This document shows positions 14,112 to 26,104 of a DNA stretch of 64,000 nucleotides, one piece after another. The stretch covers positions 310,001 through 374,000 of the forward strand of contig JAEVLN010000028.1 in assembly GCA_018350325.1 (NCBI GenBank), written 5' to 3'. The stretch is from Globodera rostochiensis (taxonomy: Eukaryota; Nematoda; Chromadorea; Rhabditida; Heteroderidae). How positions within the stretch are numbered: the first letter of the stretch is position 1; each line of letters begins with the position of its first letter. The translations under genes and the position numbers were made by a program. The notes under the pieces are model-generated. The model worked only from the letters and a program-made list of their open reading frames with translations. It had not been told where the DNA came from and searched no databases.

Positions 14112-17100
14112 ATGAAAGTTCGCTCAATTTTGGCCCGACTGTGTGGCGATGCCAATGCTGCTGACAGAGCGGCAGCTGGAGATCCGGACGACCGCTGGTC
14201 CAACCAGTACAGGTAGGAATGTTGAGAATGAAAACGCGCTTTCCAAACCGAGAAAAATTGGTTTCACGTTACAGGGAGCGCGAGAAGAACAGCATCTACC
14301 GCTGGGTGGGCGTTCGGCAAGGTGGTGAACTGCTAGCCGTGTACGAGCGGGAAGGCGAAGAGGGCGTTCTGCAGTTTGCACAGGTCGGCAAACTGATCGA
14401 GAATTTGGCTTCGAGAGTGATGATATGTCCCAAAAATTCTCGAGACCAGACATTTGTCACTCATTCTTTGGTTCGTAAAATCGCTATTGCTTATGCAGGA
14501 GAAAATGGAGTCAATGCTGTACAAAGAAGGTATGCAACCACAGCCGATCAAATTTGTGGACTACGTGCGCTGGCGGTAAGCATAAGGCTAAATAAATTAA
14601 ATTTAAAACTTTACAATAATTAATTAACACAAAAAAGTTATATTGATTAGCTTTAGAAAATTATAAAGTTAAAATTTGATAAAAAAAAATTTGGACAGTA
14701 AAAGCGTCAACATTGCACTCGGCGTCACGGATGAGACGATGGAACTGAACGAGAAGCACTCGCGCTTCACCGCGCACGAAGCCCAGTGGCGCATGAACAA
14801 GCGTGGAATGGACGGCGAAACGTTGGTGCACCTGTTGCTGAACAGGCAGGAGTTGGTGTGCCATGAGGTTGCCCGCATTCTGATCAACCGGTACCCGGGC
14901 TTGGCCAAGGATATCTACTTGGGCGAGGAACTGTTCGGTGGGCACTTTTGATTGGCATTTTGCAGATTTGTCGTGGTTCTTGGAATAAATTTAAAAATTT
15001 CAGGGCAAAGCTGTTTGCATTTGGCCATTGTTCATGATGACTACGTTACGGTGAAATTTGTTTTATTTTTATTTAAATTTCGGCATTTTTTTTTGAAAAG
15101 GCTAAAACTCTGTTGGAGTACGGTGCCTCGGTAAATGCGCGAGCCAACGGCGATTTCTTCATGCCGGAGGGCTTTGAGCCCGGCGGCGATCATCGAGGCA
15201 TGGACTACGAGGGTAAAAAATAATTTTTAAATTTAAATTTTTAAATTTACAACTGCAGGCTTTGCTTATTATGGAGAATACCCATTGGCGTTTGCGGCTT
15301 GCTTCGAAAATAAAGACATTTATGATCTTCTAATACAGTATGGTGCTAATCCAGACAAACAGGACACGTTCGGCAACACAATAGTACAAAAAACTTTTTT
15401 TATATTAATGTTTGAATTTTTTTAAGCTGCACATGTGCGTGATCCACAACAAAAATGCAATGTTTTATTACAAATCTAATTAGATATTGAGATAAAATTT
15501 TTCATAATTATTAACACGGTTAATTAATCATCATTAATTTGTAATACATATTTTACAAGACAAGCATTACCAACTATAATAAATCGGAAAATTCCTTTTT
15601 TAAACATCTTATTTTGGTCTAATCAAATTTTAATTCTAATAAATTAAAAATGAATTTTCAGTCAATGTACAGCTATTCGGCCAGGCATTGGCACAGACCG
15701 GCACACAGACTAGAGAACTTTGCTGGCCAAACTCCGCTTACATTGGCTACAAAACTCGGGCGTAAACAGATTTTTGAAGAAATGCTTGAATTGATGAAAG
15801 TGAGTGGGGAAGTCGACGGACGTTGTTTTGTCAAAATAAATATGATCTGATTTGATCTGGTTTTATGTCTTTGGCATAGCAAATATAATGGACAAGTTTT
15901 GCAATTTGGGGACTCTAAAAACGGGATCAAAAATTTCCAATCTTTCATAAAAAGCTAATCGATAGAACACATTTCAAAAAACTTATAGCCAGAAAAGGCC
16001 CCAAATTGGCTTATTTCCGAGTTTTTGACTTTTTGAGTTTCTTTCTGCTAAGGTGGAATTTTGGCGATTTTCGGACATGACGTGCAGTGCATACCCACTG
16101 GATGCGCTGGACACAATTCGTTCTGACGGATCAACAAGTGAATTTAAATATATTACTATTTATTTCAATAAACGAAATTCGTTCTGGATTTTAAAAATTT
16201 AAATTTTTATTTTCTGACAGATTATGACTCGGCATTGATGACGGTGCTCGCCGGAGGTACAACTGAGCACCTGGAGATGGTCAACTCTGAAGTGATCCAG
16301 CGTCTTCTGGCCGACAAATGGGACGCATTCGGACGGGTATGTCTTACTCTAGAAGACTAAAAATTTTGTTATAAAATTATTTAATTTAAAAAATTGTTTT
16401 AGAGAAAGTTGTTTGAGCGTCTGGCCCTGCTGGTCGTCCACCTGGTTGCTCTCGGCCTGGTCGTGTATCTGCGTCCGCCCAACGCCGACCAATTGTACAT
16501 GCAACAACCGGAGGCGTCCGACTGGGCGCGTACCGTTGCTGAACTGCTTGCCATTCTGTGCAGCTGTTGGTTCGTGTTCGTCCAACAAATGGACGAATTG
16601 CGCTGCAATGGCATACGTGCTTACTTGTGGCAAACGGTAAGATGGCACAATTAATTGATTTTTATTGTTTGTTTTTATTCTTTGGTAAAATATGAGGACA
16701 TTGTTTAGTAGTCGAATTTTTTAAAAATTAATTTAAGCAAAGTCAAACCTTAAATGTGAGAAATTTAAAACCAAAATTGAACTCCCTTTCCATTAAGTCA
16801 ACTGTGCCTGCCAAAATGGTGTACCTGATAGCAAATTTGTGCCTTCTCGCTTGTGTTCCACTTCGTTTTATTGGATGCATTAGTGTAAAGGAATTTTTTT
16901 TTTCAAATTTTTAGTTTTCCTTATTTTATTTTTCATTGCACAAATTTATAAATTATTATATTTTAAGTTAGAAGATGCTTTATTGTCATTTGCTTTTCCT
17001 GGCAGTTGGGCCTATGTGCTTTTTTTCGCAAGGCATTTTTGTTTTTTTTAAATAATTTTTTGATTTTTTTCCTTTAAGGACTACTAAACTGATCGGACCA

Positions 17101-20100
17101 TTTGTTCAAATGATCTACACAATGATTGCGGGAGACTTGGTGCCTTTCTAATTTCATTTTGTTTTTGAAAGGGAATTTTAGTTACGATTTGTTCTCATCT
17201 CTTCGATCTTTATGCTTCCATTCACAGAGAGTGGGTGTACTTTTTAATTTAAGAATTACATTTAAACAAAATTTATTTTGTACTATTTAAGTTAATCATT
17301 TTGTTTTAAAACATATTAATCTTTTTTTATGAAGAAATTATTTATGCCAATCATTATGGTATAATTAGGACGTGATTTTTAGGCAAATGCTTTTTTTTTT
17401 TGCAAGCTTTTTTAGTGCCTACTTGGCATTTTTTTTGTGCCTGATGCCTATTTTAGAGACTATTTAGGCGCCTGGCATCCATGCCCTAGTTTGAATATAT
17501 AATTTAGACTAAAATTTTCTCGATTTTTATACCTCCTCGGATCGTTATTTGTGTCCACTAGCTCCGGGTTTTCAAAAGATTCCAGTGCCACCTAAATGAA
17601 TTTTAAAATTAATGCCAAAATAATAATTTATTTTAACTTAAAGCTATGTATTTTCTGGGCAAGGACATATCGACCAAACAAAGTCTGAACGCGTCAGACG
17701 TCGACTTTTGCCTGCTGAAATACAACTCGACCAATTACGACTCATTTTTTACCACCTTTTTGACATTGTTTCGCATTTGCATGAATGCTATTTTTGTGAG
17801 ATTTAAAATGATTTTAATTTTATTTATTTTTTAAATATCAGTATGAAGAAATCGCTTGTGCTAACTATGCGTTCGTGATGAAAACTTTGGTAATTTAAAA
17901 TTAGCACAAAATAAAAGCATTAATTTTTTTTTCTTAGTTTGTGCTGTTCACTTTTCTCATGGTTTGCTATTGAGCATATAAAATATATTTTTTAATTCAA
18001 TATTTATTTTTGTCCATAAAAATGTCTTTAATTTTTATGAAAATATATTTAGTTCATAATGATGATCACTCTTTTGATCGCGATGATAAATAACACGTAC
18101 AGTAAATTGATCGAGGAGGCCGAATTGACATGGCGTCAACAGGCCTTATTTTTTTAAAATAAATTAAAAACAAAAAAATAAATATGTTTGAAATTGAGAG
18201 ATTTCGCTAAAATTTTAACAAAACAAAAAAACAAACATTAAATTTTAGCAGGGACAGGTTGTGATGGTGTTGGAGCGTAGCATTGATTCGGCACAATTGG
18301 CGACATACCAAATGGAATATTCGGTACGCATGAACGTGCCCGGCAGGGAGACGCGCGGTCTGAAGGTGATCAAGCAGACCACAAAGACACGGGCGAATCA
18401 GCGAAAGCAGGCATTGGCCAACTGGAAGGTTGGGCAATCAATTGGAAAAATCAAACTAAAAAGTTCAATTCAAAATTCGGTACTGAAGTGTCCTTTTTAC
18501 ATGGAGACTCAGTTTGTATCTAAAAAGCCATTTCCGCACCTTGAGACCTATTTTTCATGCTTATTTGTTAGCTCGTTGAGAACTACAGCCAATCAATTTC
18601 GAGTTTTTTAAAAAAAATTCAACAATTAAATTGCAGAGAGATTTTTTGCCGGAATTTCAACTTTTGAAATTTTCTGAGTCAAAAAAAACTTGTGCGCTTT
18701 TAGTTGATAGGCCGGAAAGTGATCACAATGGCCAAGGAGTTGGGCACCCAGTCGGCCAAATATTTGCTGCACAGCCATGACCGTCTGGTGGCAGACGATA
18801 CCGTAGGCGGCGGCTCAACTGTGCCCAGAAGCTCGTACAGTACGCGACCGTTCACAATGTTCGGCAGCAATGCCTCATTGGCACACCGTCCCATTTCCAA
18901 CATTGGCATAAGGGAGGAAATGGAGGCCAAGCATCAACAGAATCCGGTTGCTGATGAACCAGCGGAGGAGGTTCAACAACAATCGCTAATCAGTGAAAGA
19001 ACGGTAAATTTGTAAAAATTAATATTGGACAAAAAGTTTCTAAATCTATAAATTTATTCCTTTTTCATATTTAAAATGATTTTGGCAATACTTTTCAGCG
19101 TCGTCCGTCAGTGCCAAACTCACAATATCCCAGGCTGAGCATACCAAGCATGGATCGTCACCAACCCTTGATGATGTTCATGGATAAGTCCAAACTTCGC
19201 GAGGTGGTCACGCATGCGACGGTGAACAACATGAAGCTGCAACATGCGGAACATGAAGAGGCGCAACGACAGAAAAAACAGGTTGAAAGAAATTGAAAAA
19301 GTGAATGTTAAATATCGTATAAATAAGTTAGTTCCCTTTGCAAAAATAAATAACACTTTTCGTTCAGATACTGCTTGCCGGGGTTGGCCATCGCCGAAAG
19401 GTGCCCGGTGCAAGCAATTTGCCCGGAATGGTAAACGTGGCCCGAAGAAAACTGCTGACCACAGCATCTGTCACTTCTCTGAATAGTAGGCCTTCGACAG
19501 CCGGAGGGCCTGTGAGAATGGCATATTTAAATGTGCCGCAAGAAAAGTTGGCAATGAAATTCCATCAAAATTTTAAAAGCGGCGGCGTTGAGCTTTTGCC
19601 GAGCGGAATGCCGAACATGCCGGTCACCTCACCAAGGGTTTATGATCGTCGATACTCTGGTGAATGGAGCCGGCAACAACGCGCTGTTGCACCACAAAAA
19701 TCGCACAGTGTGGTTGCCATGGAACCACCGGAAGAACAGCTCGACCAACATAATGCCATTTTTTCAATGACAACAGTACCAAGCAGTACAGAGATTTCTA
19801 TGGTACCTGCAGAGCACAAACAAGTTTATCATCAACCCGATCAACACATTGAACTGATCCAAATGGCAACAATGCCGAGCAGTACCGGGATTTCCATAGA
19901 ACACGAAGGCCAAGAACAACATATTCAACAACAGCTCAATCAGCAAAATAAACTTAACACAATAACACCGATGTCGAGCAGTAACAGCACCAAAAAAGCA
20001 CGTCAACTAGTTCGTCGGGACTTGTTCAGAGCCAAAAACAGTCCACCAACAAACAGCTCGAATTCAAACAGCCGTTCAGAGCGGGCACAGAAAAAAAATG

Positions 20101-20114
20101 CAAAAAACGGATAA
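14112..20114 (+). CDS. TRPV cation channel, OSM-9/OCR type
   Basis: A sensory ion channel of the plasma membrane. The ATG is at 14112. Exons at about 14500, 14698, 15004, 15260, 15427 and 15662 encode ankyrin repeats with the family's wording ([50 protein letters not shown]). S1 is at about 16403 ([22 protein letters not shown]) and S2-S3 at about 16795 ([19 protein letters not shown]). S4-S5 lie at about 17080-17230 and the pore at 17646-17790. S6 spans 17842-18110 ([33 protein letters not shown]) and is followed by the TRP-box region. A long hydrophilic tail ends at 20114; it repeats a PSST/ISM-type motif about three times. The exon at 15427-15456 is only 30 bases and the next intron starts with GC. 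The pore filter is divergent (see findings). Wording looks closer to OSM-9 than to OCR proteins, but I cannot settle this by eye. Confidence 0.88.
17366..17488. repeat. Possible miniature element in a TRPV intron
   Basis: Starts TAGGACGTG and ends CATGCCCTA. It is filled with ggcaaatgc, tgcct and ggcatt words. The flanking 8-mers agree at only five positions, so the insertion model is weak. Related tgcctatttt/ggcaaatgc wording recurs at about 60850-60990. Confidence 0.35.
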
Positions 20115-20975
20115 TTGAAAAGGATTACCTCATTTTGTCAAAAAAAAATCGGGTGTTGCATTTGTATACATATTATAAAGTTAAAACTTGTATAAATAGT
20201 GAAAATAGTGAAGAAAATAGTACATAAATGGATATGCAAGCTAAAAGCAATAATTTTGTGAATTTAAGAAGAGTTCACATTGACCAATACGCACTTTTAT
20301 TCCAATTTCTTTCTTCAAAAATGTTTTCTTTAAACTTCGCAGAAAATTGCAGTGTCTAATGCTTAACAATGCGTTTTAGAAAATTTTAACCGTACCTTAA
20401 ATAAATTTTTTTGAAAAAAGTTTCGTGTTCCGACGAAAAATTTCTCGGTTTTTTGAGTCTCGGTTTCAAAATTTTCAGTCTTGGTTGCCGGTAAATTTAA
20501 GTCTCAAACATTCTTAACGTGCAATATCACGACACATTTTCCATACATTTAACTTCATGCGCCAAAAAAGTAATAAAAAAATATATTTTAATAATAGTGC
20601 AAGTGCGGGCCGAGTCGTCCATCGAATAACAAAAGTAATTAATTAATGACATTAATGGGTCACCGATATACGCTGTATTTATTTAAAGGGTGCTAATTTA
20701 CCGGTTTTTAAAAATAGAAAGTGCACATTTTGTACAGCAATAACCGAATGTTTGTGCATCAATAAGAGCGAACTGCTTGCTCTCCAAAGTGGGCCACCAG
20801 CAGGATTGTTGTCACCAACCAACCAATGCAAAACATTTTAATAAACAAACTTCTATCACAAAAGTGTAAACAAAATTTGAGTATTTAATGGGCAGATGGA
20901 CCAACCAGAACATTCATTAACAGTTTCAATTCCTTATTTCATACTCTCTACAACGCTCCCTCAAATTGTGCCAAA
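20115..20975. other. Spacer between TRPV and the prepropeptide gene
   Basis: AT-rich. It includes a CTCG-word repeat (about 20430-20520) and presumably the promoter of the downstream gene. No exon seen. Confidence 0.55.
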
Positions 20976-21774
20976 ATGCACTGTTCATCATCAATGCTTC
21001 TCCTTTTCCTGGTGCTGCACATTGTGTTGCTGGCTGTAAGTGAAAACGTTGGCAATGATCGTCAAGCCGCCGCGCTTGAATCGCGCAGCAGTCACAATGA
21101 TCGTGCAGCCGCCGCGATTGAACCGCGCCAGCGTCGTGCCTTCGGATCGATTCTTGGAATTGCAGCGAGCGCTACCAAAATGGGCTGCAAGCTGTTCCCA
21201 ACCAAAGCGTGCCCTGTGCTGGCAAAGATTCCATTCTTTGGGCGCAAACGACGCGCTGCTGAAAGCGAAAACGCTGTGCCAGCCGAAGTGGGCGAATTGC
21301 TGGAGAAAACAACAACCGAGCTGAAGAAGGTGTCCGAGACGGAGGGCTTCACCGAGCTCAGCGAGTTGGACCAAGAACGCAAGCTGTTGGAGTCTGTTGA
21401 AAAACTGGACCAAGGCGAAGTTTTGAAGGTGTTGTATGCATGTGGATGATGAGCATCAAAATGTTTCTGTTCAGGAACAGCTGAAGGAGACAATTGAAGA
21501 GGCGGAAAAGACTGTTGACAAATCGCTGGACCGAATTGTCATGTACACTGAAGGGTCGGTGGATGCAAAAATGGCCATGCAACAGGTGTTCAAAACGATC
21601 ACGGACGACACGAAGACGCCCAAGCAGAAGGTGGAGAAGGTCAAGGAATTGGAGGAGAAATGGTCCGCCGATGTGAAGGAGAGCTTGAAGCCGAACATGG
21701 ACGAAAAGATCATCGACGAGGCGGCACATTTCTTCAGCAGTGTGCCACAACAGATCGATCTTGGCGCAAAATAA
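20976..21774 (+). CDS. Secreted prepropeptide with furin-bracketed cationic peptide
   Basis: Two exons (20976-21428 and 21475-21774, 46-base phase-0 intron) give about 250 residues. Residues 1 to about 22 form a clear signal peptide (SSMLLLFLVLHIVLLAVS). Residues 27-51 hold two copies of an NDR-x-AAA-x-E-x-R motif. RQRR at 51-54 and RKRR at 90-93 are typical furin/proprotein-convertase sites. Between them lies a 35-residue segment, Ala55 to Gly89, with four lysines and no acidic residue. It has two cysteines (71 and 79) able to form one loop, and it ends KIPFFG, so Gly89 would be an amide donor after trimming. The remaining ~157 residues are acidic, charged and helical, with no recognised domain. 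This is the layout of a neuropeptide or antimicrobial precursor. The family is not recognised and the function is inferred only from layout. Confidence 0.75.
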
Positions 21775-22253
21775 AGCTTTTTGGATGCTTCGAAAATTCA
21801 TTAGCTATGCAGTTAAAGTTCCTAGCCACAAAAGACTTAAATTTGTAGAACATACAATTAGATCTTGAAACCAATAAAAATGATTAATTTTACATTAAGA
21901 TTCGCATTTAAATAATCAATTAATACCCTAAATTTTAGTGTTCTATTTTAAGAGCGCAAAAATTCGAAAATATATTTTAGAAATGCCAAATTGCACATAA
22001 ATGGAACAAATTTGTTTTTAAAAAAATTGAATTTTAATCAATAACAGCCCAACAAATGCTTCTTTATCCATAAAACAATGCTACAAAAGTTTAATATTGT
22101 TTTAAAAAATGGACCAATTTTCTTTACTAAAATAAGTCAGAAATTTTTAAAAATTTTGCAGTGATGCCTAACTCACCAGACTCATCAGAAAACATATGGA
22201 CACTAAAAAAGACAAACGCAACAACGACACTTTTTTTGTCCAAAAAGTTGCAC
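21775..22253. other. AT-rich spacer
   Basis: Contains an AATAAA-type polyadenylation word near 21872, probably for the prepropeptide gene. Nothing else seen. Confidence 0.5.
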
Positions 22254-22503
22254 TTAATACTTGTTGGTCAGCTCGGCCAAGCTGAGATCGCCGCTTTTGC
22301 CGCCTCACCTGCTTGGCCACTGCACGAGCCTTCTGCACAGCTGCGTGCACCGCCCTGCCCGTCTTGGCATAATTGTACGCGTTGATCGCCTCAAACTGTG
22401 CTTATCGGTACAGTTTCCCTCTGTCATTTTCCTGCCCACTTGGCACACGTAAGAGGCCATGACTGCAAGCAGTGCTTGTGCAAGATAATAATGATCCAGC
22501 TCC
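22254..22503 (-). pseudogene. Broken last exon of an unknown gene
   Basis: After a good acceptor (TTTTTTCTGCAG, exon starting about 22503) the minus strand reads ELDHYYLAQALLAVMASYVC and on. It then continues only if the frame is shifted (FEAINAYNYAKTGRAVHAAV), and shifts again to GKSGDLSLAELTNKY before a TAA at 22254-22256. The three segments are helical, protein-like and collinear, but need two single-base frame changes. A decayed gene fragment fits best; sequencing errors are the alternative. Family not recognised. Confidence 0.45.
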
Positions 22504-24183
22504 TGCAGAAAAAACCAGTGATTTCTATTTTTTTAAATTAACATTTTTTTATTGTTCAATAAATTTTACCGATTTTGAAGGAATTTTTCCTGGCCAGGAA
22601 TTTAAATTAGATAATGCGTGAAAATTCGTCGGTTTTGGTCATTTTTAATTAATATTTTGGTACTTTTTTCAAAAAACGATTGGAGATGAAAAAGTGCCGG
22701 ACCACCCTTAAAACAGCAACAGTTTATCCACTCCACAATGTCTATTCTCTTGCCGGCTGATGTAATGTTGCAAACTGACTGTTGTTACCCGCGAACATAA
22801 GAGAGTACGGACAAAAACTTTGTCGCGGGAATTTCCCACATTCCCCCCCCCCCTGGACCCCGCAGTTTTGTCTTCGGAGGGGGGGGGGGGAGGCGATCGA
22901 ATCGAATTGGCCTTAATGTTTAAAAATCCCCTTCCGTAAAATGTATCGTTTTTTGTTACGTTTACCTTTCCTTTACTCTCAAATAAAACATTGATTGAAG
23001 TCAACAAAAGTCTAACAAATACATTTTGATTCCATCAAAAATAGAAAATTTTAAGTAGAAATTAATTTTTTTTTTTTGGAAATCTGTTGATCAGTTACCG
23101 TATCCCACCCAGACGGATAGATCAAATTAGCACAGTTCAGTGCAATGCTTCTCGTTTTTTTGTTTTTGCTATTTTCCACATTAAAGTAAAAATAATTAGT
23201 TTTTCGGCGGCGCCTAACAGTGCTACCGGCATGTTATATTAATATTTTCGAGATTTAACGGTCATAAATCTTAAAATTAGTCGAAATCAGTTTGGTCACT
23301 CTTGAGCTTTTGATGGCATCATTTTAGCAAGATTTGATTCTGTATTTGCAGGCTTATTGTTCAAAATTTCAAACTATACGAAAAAAGTAACCTTTTAATT
23401 TTAATTGGTTGTATCGTTTTCTGAGCGTAATTTTCACTTTTTTTGGCGCTTAATTGTTCTGAAATTATTTTTAATGGGGGACAATTTTTCTGAGAGGGGG
23501 TCATATAACGGGAAAGTACCGTGTTTTGTTTATGTTTTTGGGACCAAGGGCAGGCAACCAACAAAATTTGCTGTTCTCGCTATAAGCGATGTCTAATCAG
23601 AATAAAAAAGATTGATTTGTGATAAAATCAATCATTCTTCCTATCAAAAGGTTATACAATCATATGATATTCATGTTTATTTCATCTTCTCCTGAGGGGG
23701 AACAGATCAGATTATAGGAAAATAATCAAATGGATTTTAACTCGGGGTCGAACGAAATCCTGCCAATTTTTATTTCAATTGTTAAATACTATTTTTTATT
23801 TTAATGGAGGCGGTTGCGCGTTTTCGCTAAAATTTTTCCTGAAAATGCATTACAAAAATTGGTGTCAAAATGATAAAAAAAATTTACTTAAAACCAGAAT
23901 TATTTCTAAATAAGCAATCATTATTTTTATAAGGCTCCATTTGATTTTTTTTTGCAGTCCGTTAAGTTAAAATTTTATTTATCTAATGAGTTTTTCTTGT
24001 CAGAATATTTATGTGAAAAGTTCAAATTTTGAACTTTTCATCCACTTGGCCAGTTTATTGTGATCACAGTTTAAATTTAGCCTACAGTATCTCCTTTCCA
24101 CAGTACCCATCAGCTATAAACTTCGAATTATTTTGCCGTAATACTTTTTTTCAGCAGAGCAAAAATTACATTTTATCGCACTA
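22504..24183. other. Gene-poor AT-rich region
   Basis: Contains short C and G runs at about 22844-22890 and otherwise AT-rich DNA. No exon that I can support. Confidence 0.5.
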
Positions 24184-25051
24184 ATGGACAACCATAGCCA
24201 TGCGGTAAACTTCAAAAGAATTTTTCATTTTATAGCTAAAGTGGTGGTAATGGGTGGGCGGGTGGGCTTTTTGGCAAAATGTCCTTTTAACGAATCAATG
24301 AGCAGAACACTTTGACCACTAATTATGAACAAAAATAAAAATATTTTACCTCCGGAATTTATTTTTGAATTCATTAGTGCACTGCCATTAAACAGACGAT
24401 GGGCCAAAATTCGTATGTCGACACTATTCGACTTTTTCATTTTGGAGAAGCAGAGCCAGTGGCTGAAAGCATTTTTTCCTTGCGTATCAAAGCACCGATT
24501 TTTTTATTTATTTTTTAAATTTAGGTGTCGACTGCCCGTGAGGCCCAAGCGCGCATTATGTTGGCTGCGGAAGGACGTACGGGCCAGCGGCTGTTCTTAT
24601 ACATGCGCCGTAAGTTGATTGTTGTTTTAAAATTCTCTGTCATTAAAACAGAAGAAATATTATATACTCAATTAATTTCTCAGTCACCTTGGTAAAGCAA
24701 TACCGGCCCAGAATATTTTGTAAATTTAAATTACTTTATTTATAACAGAGCTTACGCATCATTTTGGCCCTGGAATGAGTTTTGGCATTGAAGATTGGGC
24801 ATATTCAAACGCACCAGTGCTTGACAACTATGGCATTGCCCACTTCCGCGTTCAGATCGTGGCGCTTGTGGATCATTTGGTGGCCAAGCAGGATCCAGCA
24901 AAAATCTATCATGGCTCGGCATGTAAGCATACCCAAATGTATCCAAAAACTAATAATTTTCTTAATTTAGTTAAATAAAATTATTTCTAATGATTTTAAC
25001 GGAATATTAAATACAGTTCTCGACATTACCGTAGATAACATGAATGCGTAG
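24184..25051 (+). CDS. Small orphan protein
   Basis: Two solid internal exons start at about 24525 (VSTAREAQARIMLAAEGRTG) and 24750 (LTHHFGPGMSFGIEDWAYSN, then VLDNYGIAHFRVQIVALVDH), with clean splice sites and matching phases. The last exon at about 25017 gives FLDITVDNMNA and a TAG at 25049-25051. A first exon ATG at 24184 (MDNHSHA, followed by GTAAAC) joins in phase 0 but is short and tentative. The product would be about 105 residues, soluble, with no signal peptide or membrane segment. I do not recognise it; a mitochondrial or complex-subunit protein is possible but unsupported. Confidence 0.55.
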
Positions 25052-26104
25052 GACTGTGGACAAGTGAATTTCAGAAGAGATGAGTGAGATTGGTGGCGAT
25101 CGCGGCCTATTTTTGATGGGACTCAAAATTTGTTAATTAATTATTAGTATTCACTTCTCAATAAAAAAAAAGCATTTCCTCAGGGCTAGCTAGTTGTTCG
25201 ATTTAAATATGTGATTTGAAATTTTAACTTAATTTCTGTAAATTCAATTTTGTTAGTTACTAATTTGTAAGACGAATTCTTAGGTTGTCCATGTGCCAAA
25301 TCGGCCAATAAGGTGGCCAATTCTTAGCTTAATTTATAAAATGCTAATTTTAATCTTTTGTTTTTCCAATTTTACATGGGAAGCGATTTGTTTCCAGCGT
25401 AACCATGTTCCACCATCAAGTCGCATGCTTGGCTTGGAGTGGTCGATGTTCTGGGGAACTGGAACAGGTACACTTAAAAAATTCTCGACAAGTTTGTCGA
25501 CAGTTCCACCTCATCTTGCTAAATCTAAATTTGAGCTCGTGAATCACCCGCAGCACCACAGTCAGGACAAAATGGGAGGGCAAGCTGTATACATCAGTGA
25601 AGCGGACGAAATGATTGTGTAGCAAAATTTTGCCTATGCGGATTTATAGGACAGCAAGTCGGGGTGGGGCTAGTGTTTAAACAAAAACCCTGTGTTGTAA
25701 TTTCTTAAATGAATTTTGTCCCTTAAGGGAAGGTAGCATGCAGAGGAAACGAAATTTCTGGGATTAAGAATTTTCCAGAACCAAAATCAAGCCTAAGCTT
25801 GACCAGGCCCAACCGGCTTAACTCACACGATCTCAGCCCGATCTTTAAGTGAACATTGGCAGACAAAGAATGATTTTTTGTAAGAAAGGTCTGATTTTTG
25901 CATACACGGGTTTATTTTCTTGAAGCGAACAGATAGAGATGCCGTTTTAATAATTATGTTTTTAAAATGATAATTTAATATGAAAATTCTTAAAGCAAAA
26001 ATTGATCAACGGCGCTAATTATTATAAATATATAAAAAATTTATTTCTTATTAGAAGTTATTGTTGATGTTCAATGTTCGGGAACAAAGTGATTTTGAGT
26101 TGTC
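25052..26104. other. Spacer with an unexplained open stretch
   Basis: The plus strand is open from about 25384 to a TAG at 25620-25622 (ending QAVYISEADEMIV). No start or splice context is convincing and no family is recognised. The rest is AT-rich. Confidence 0.35.
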
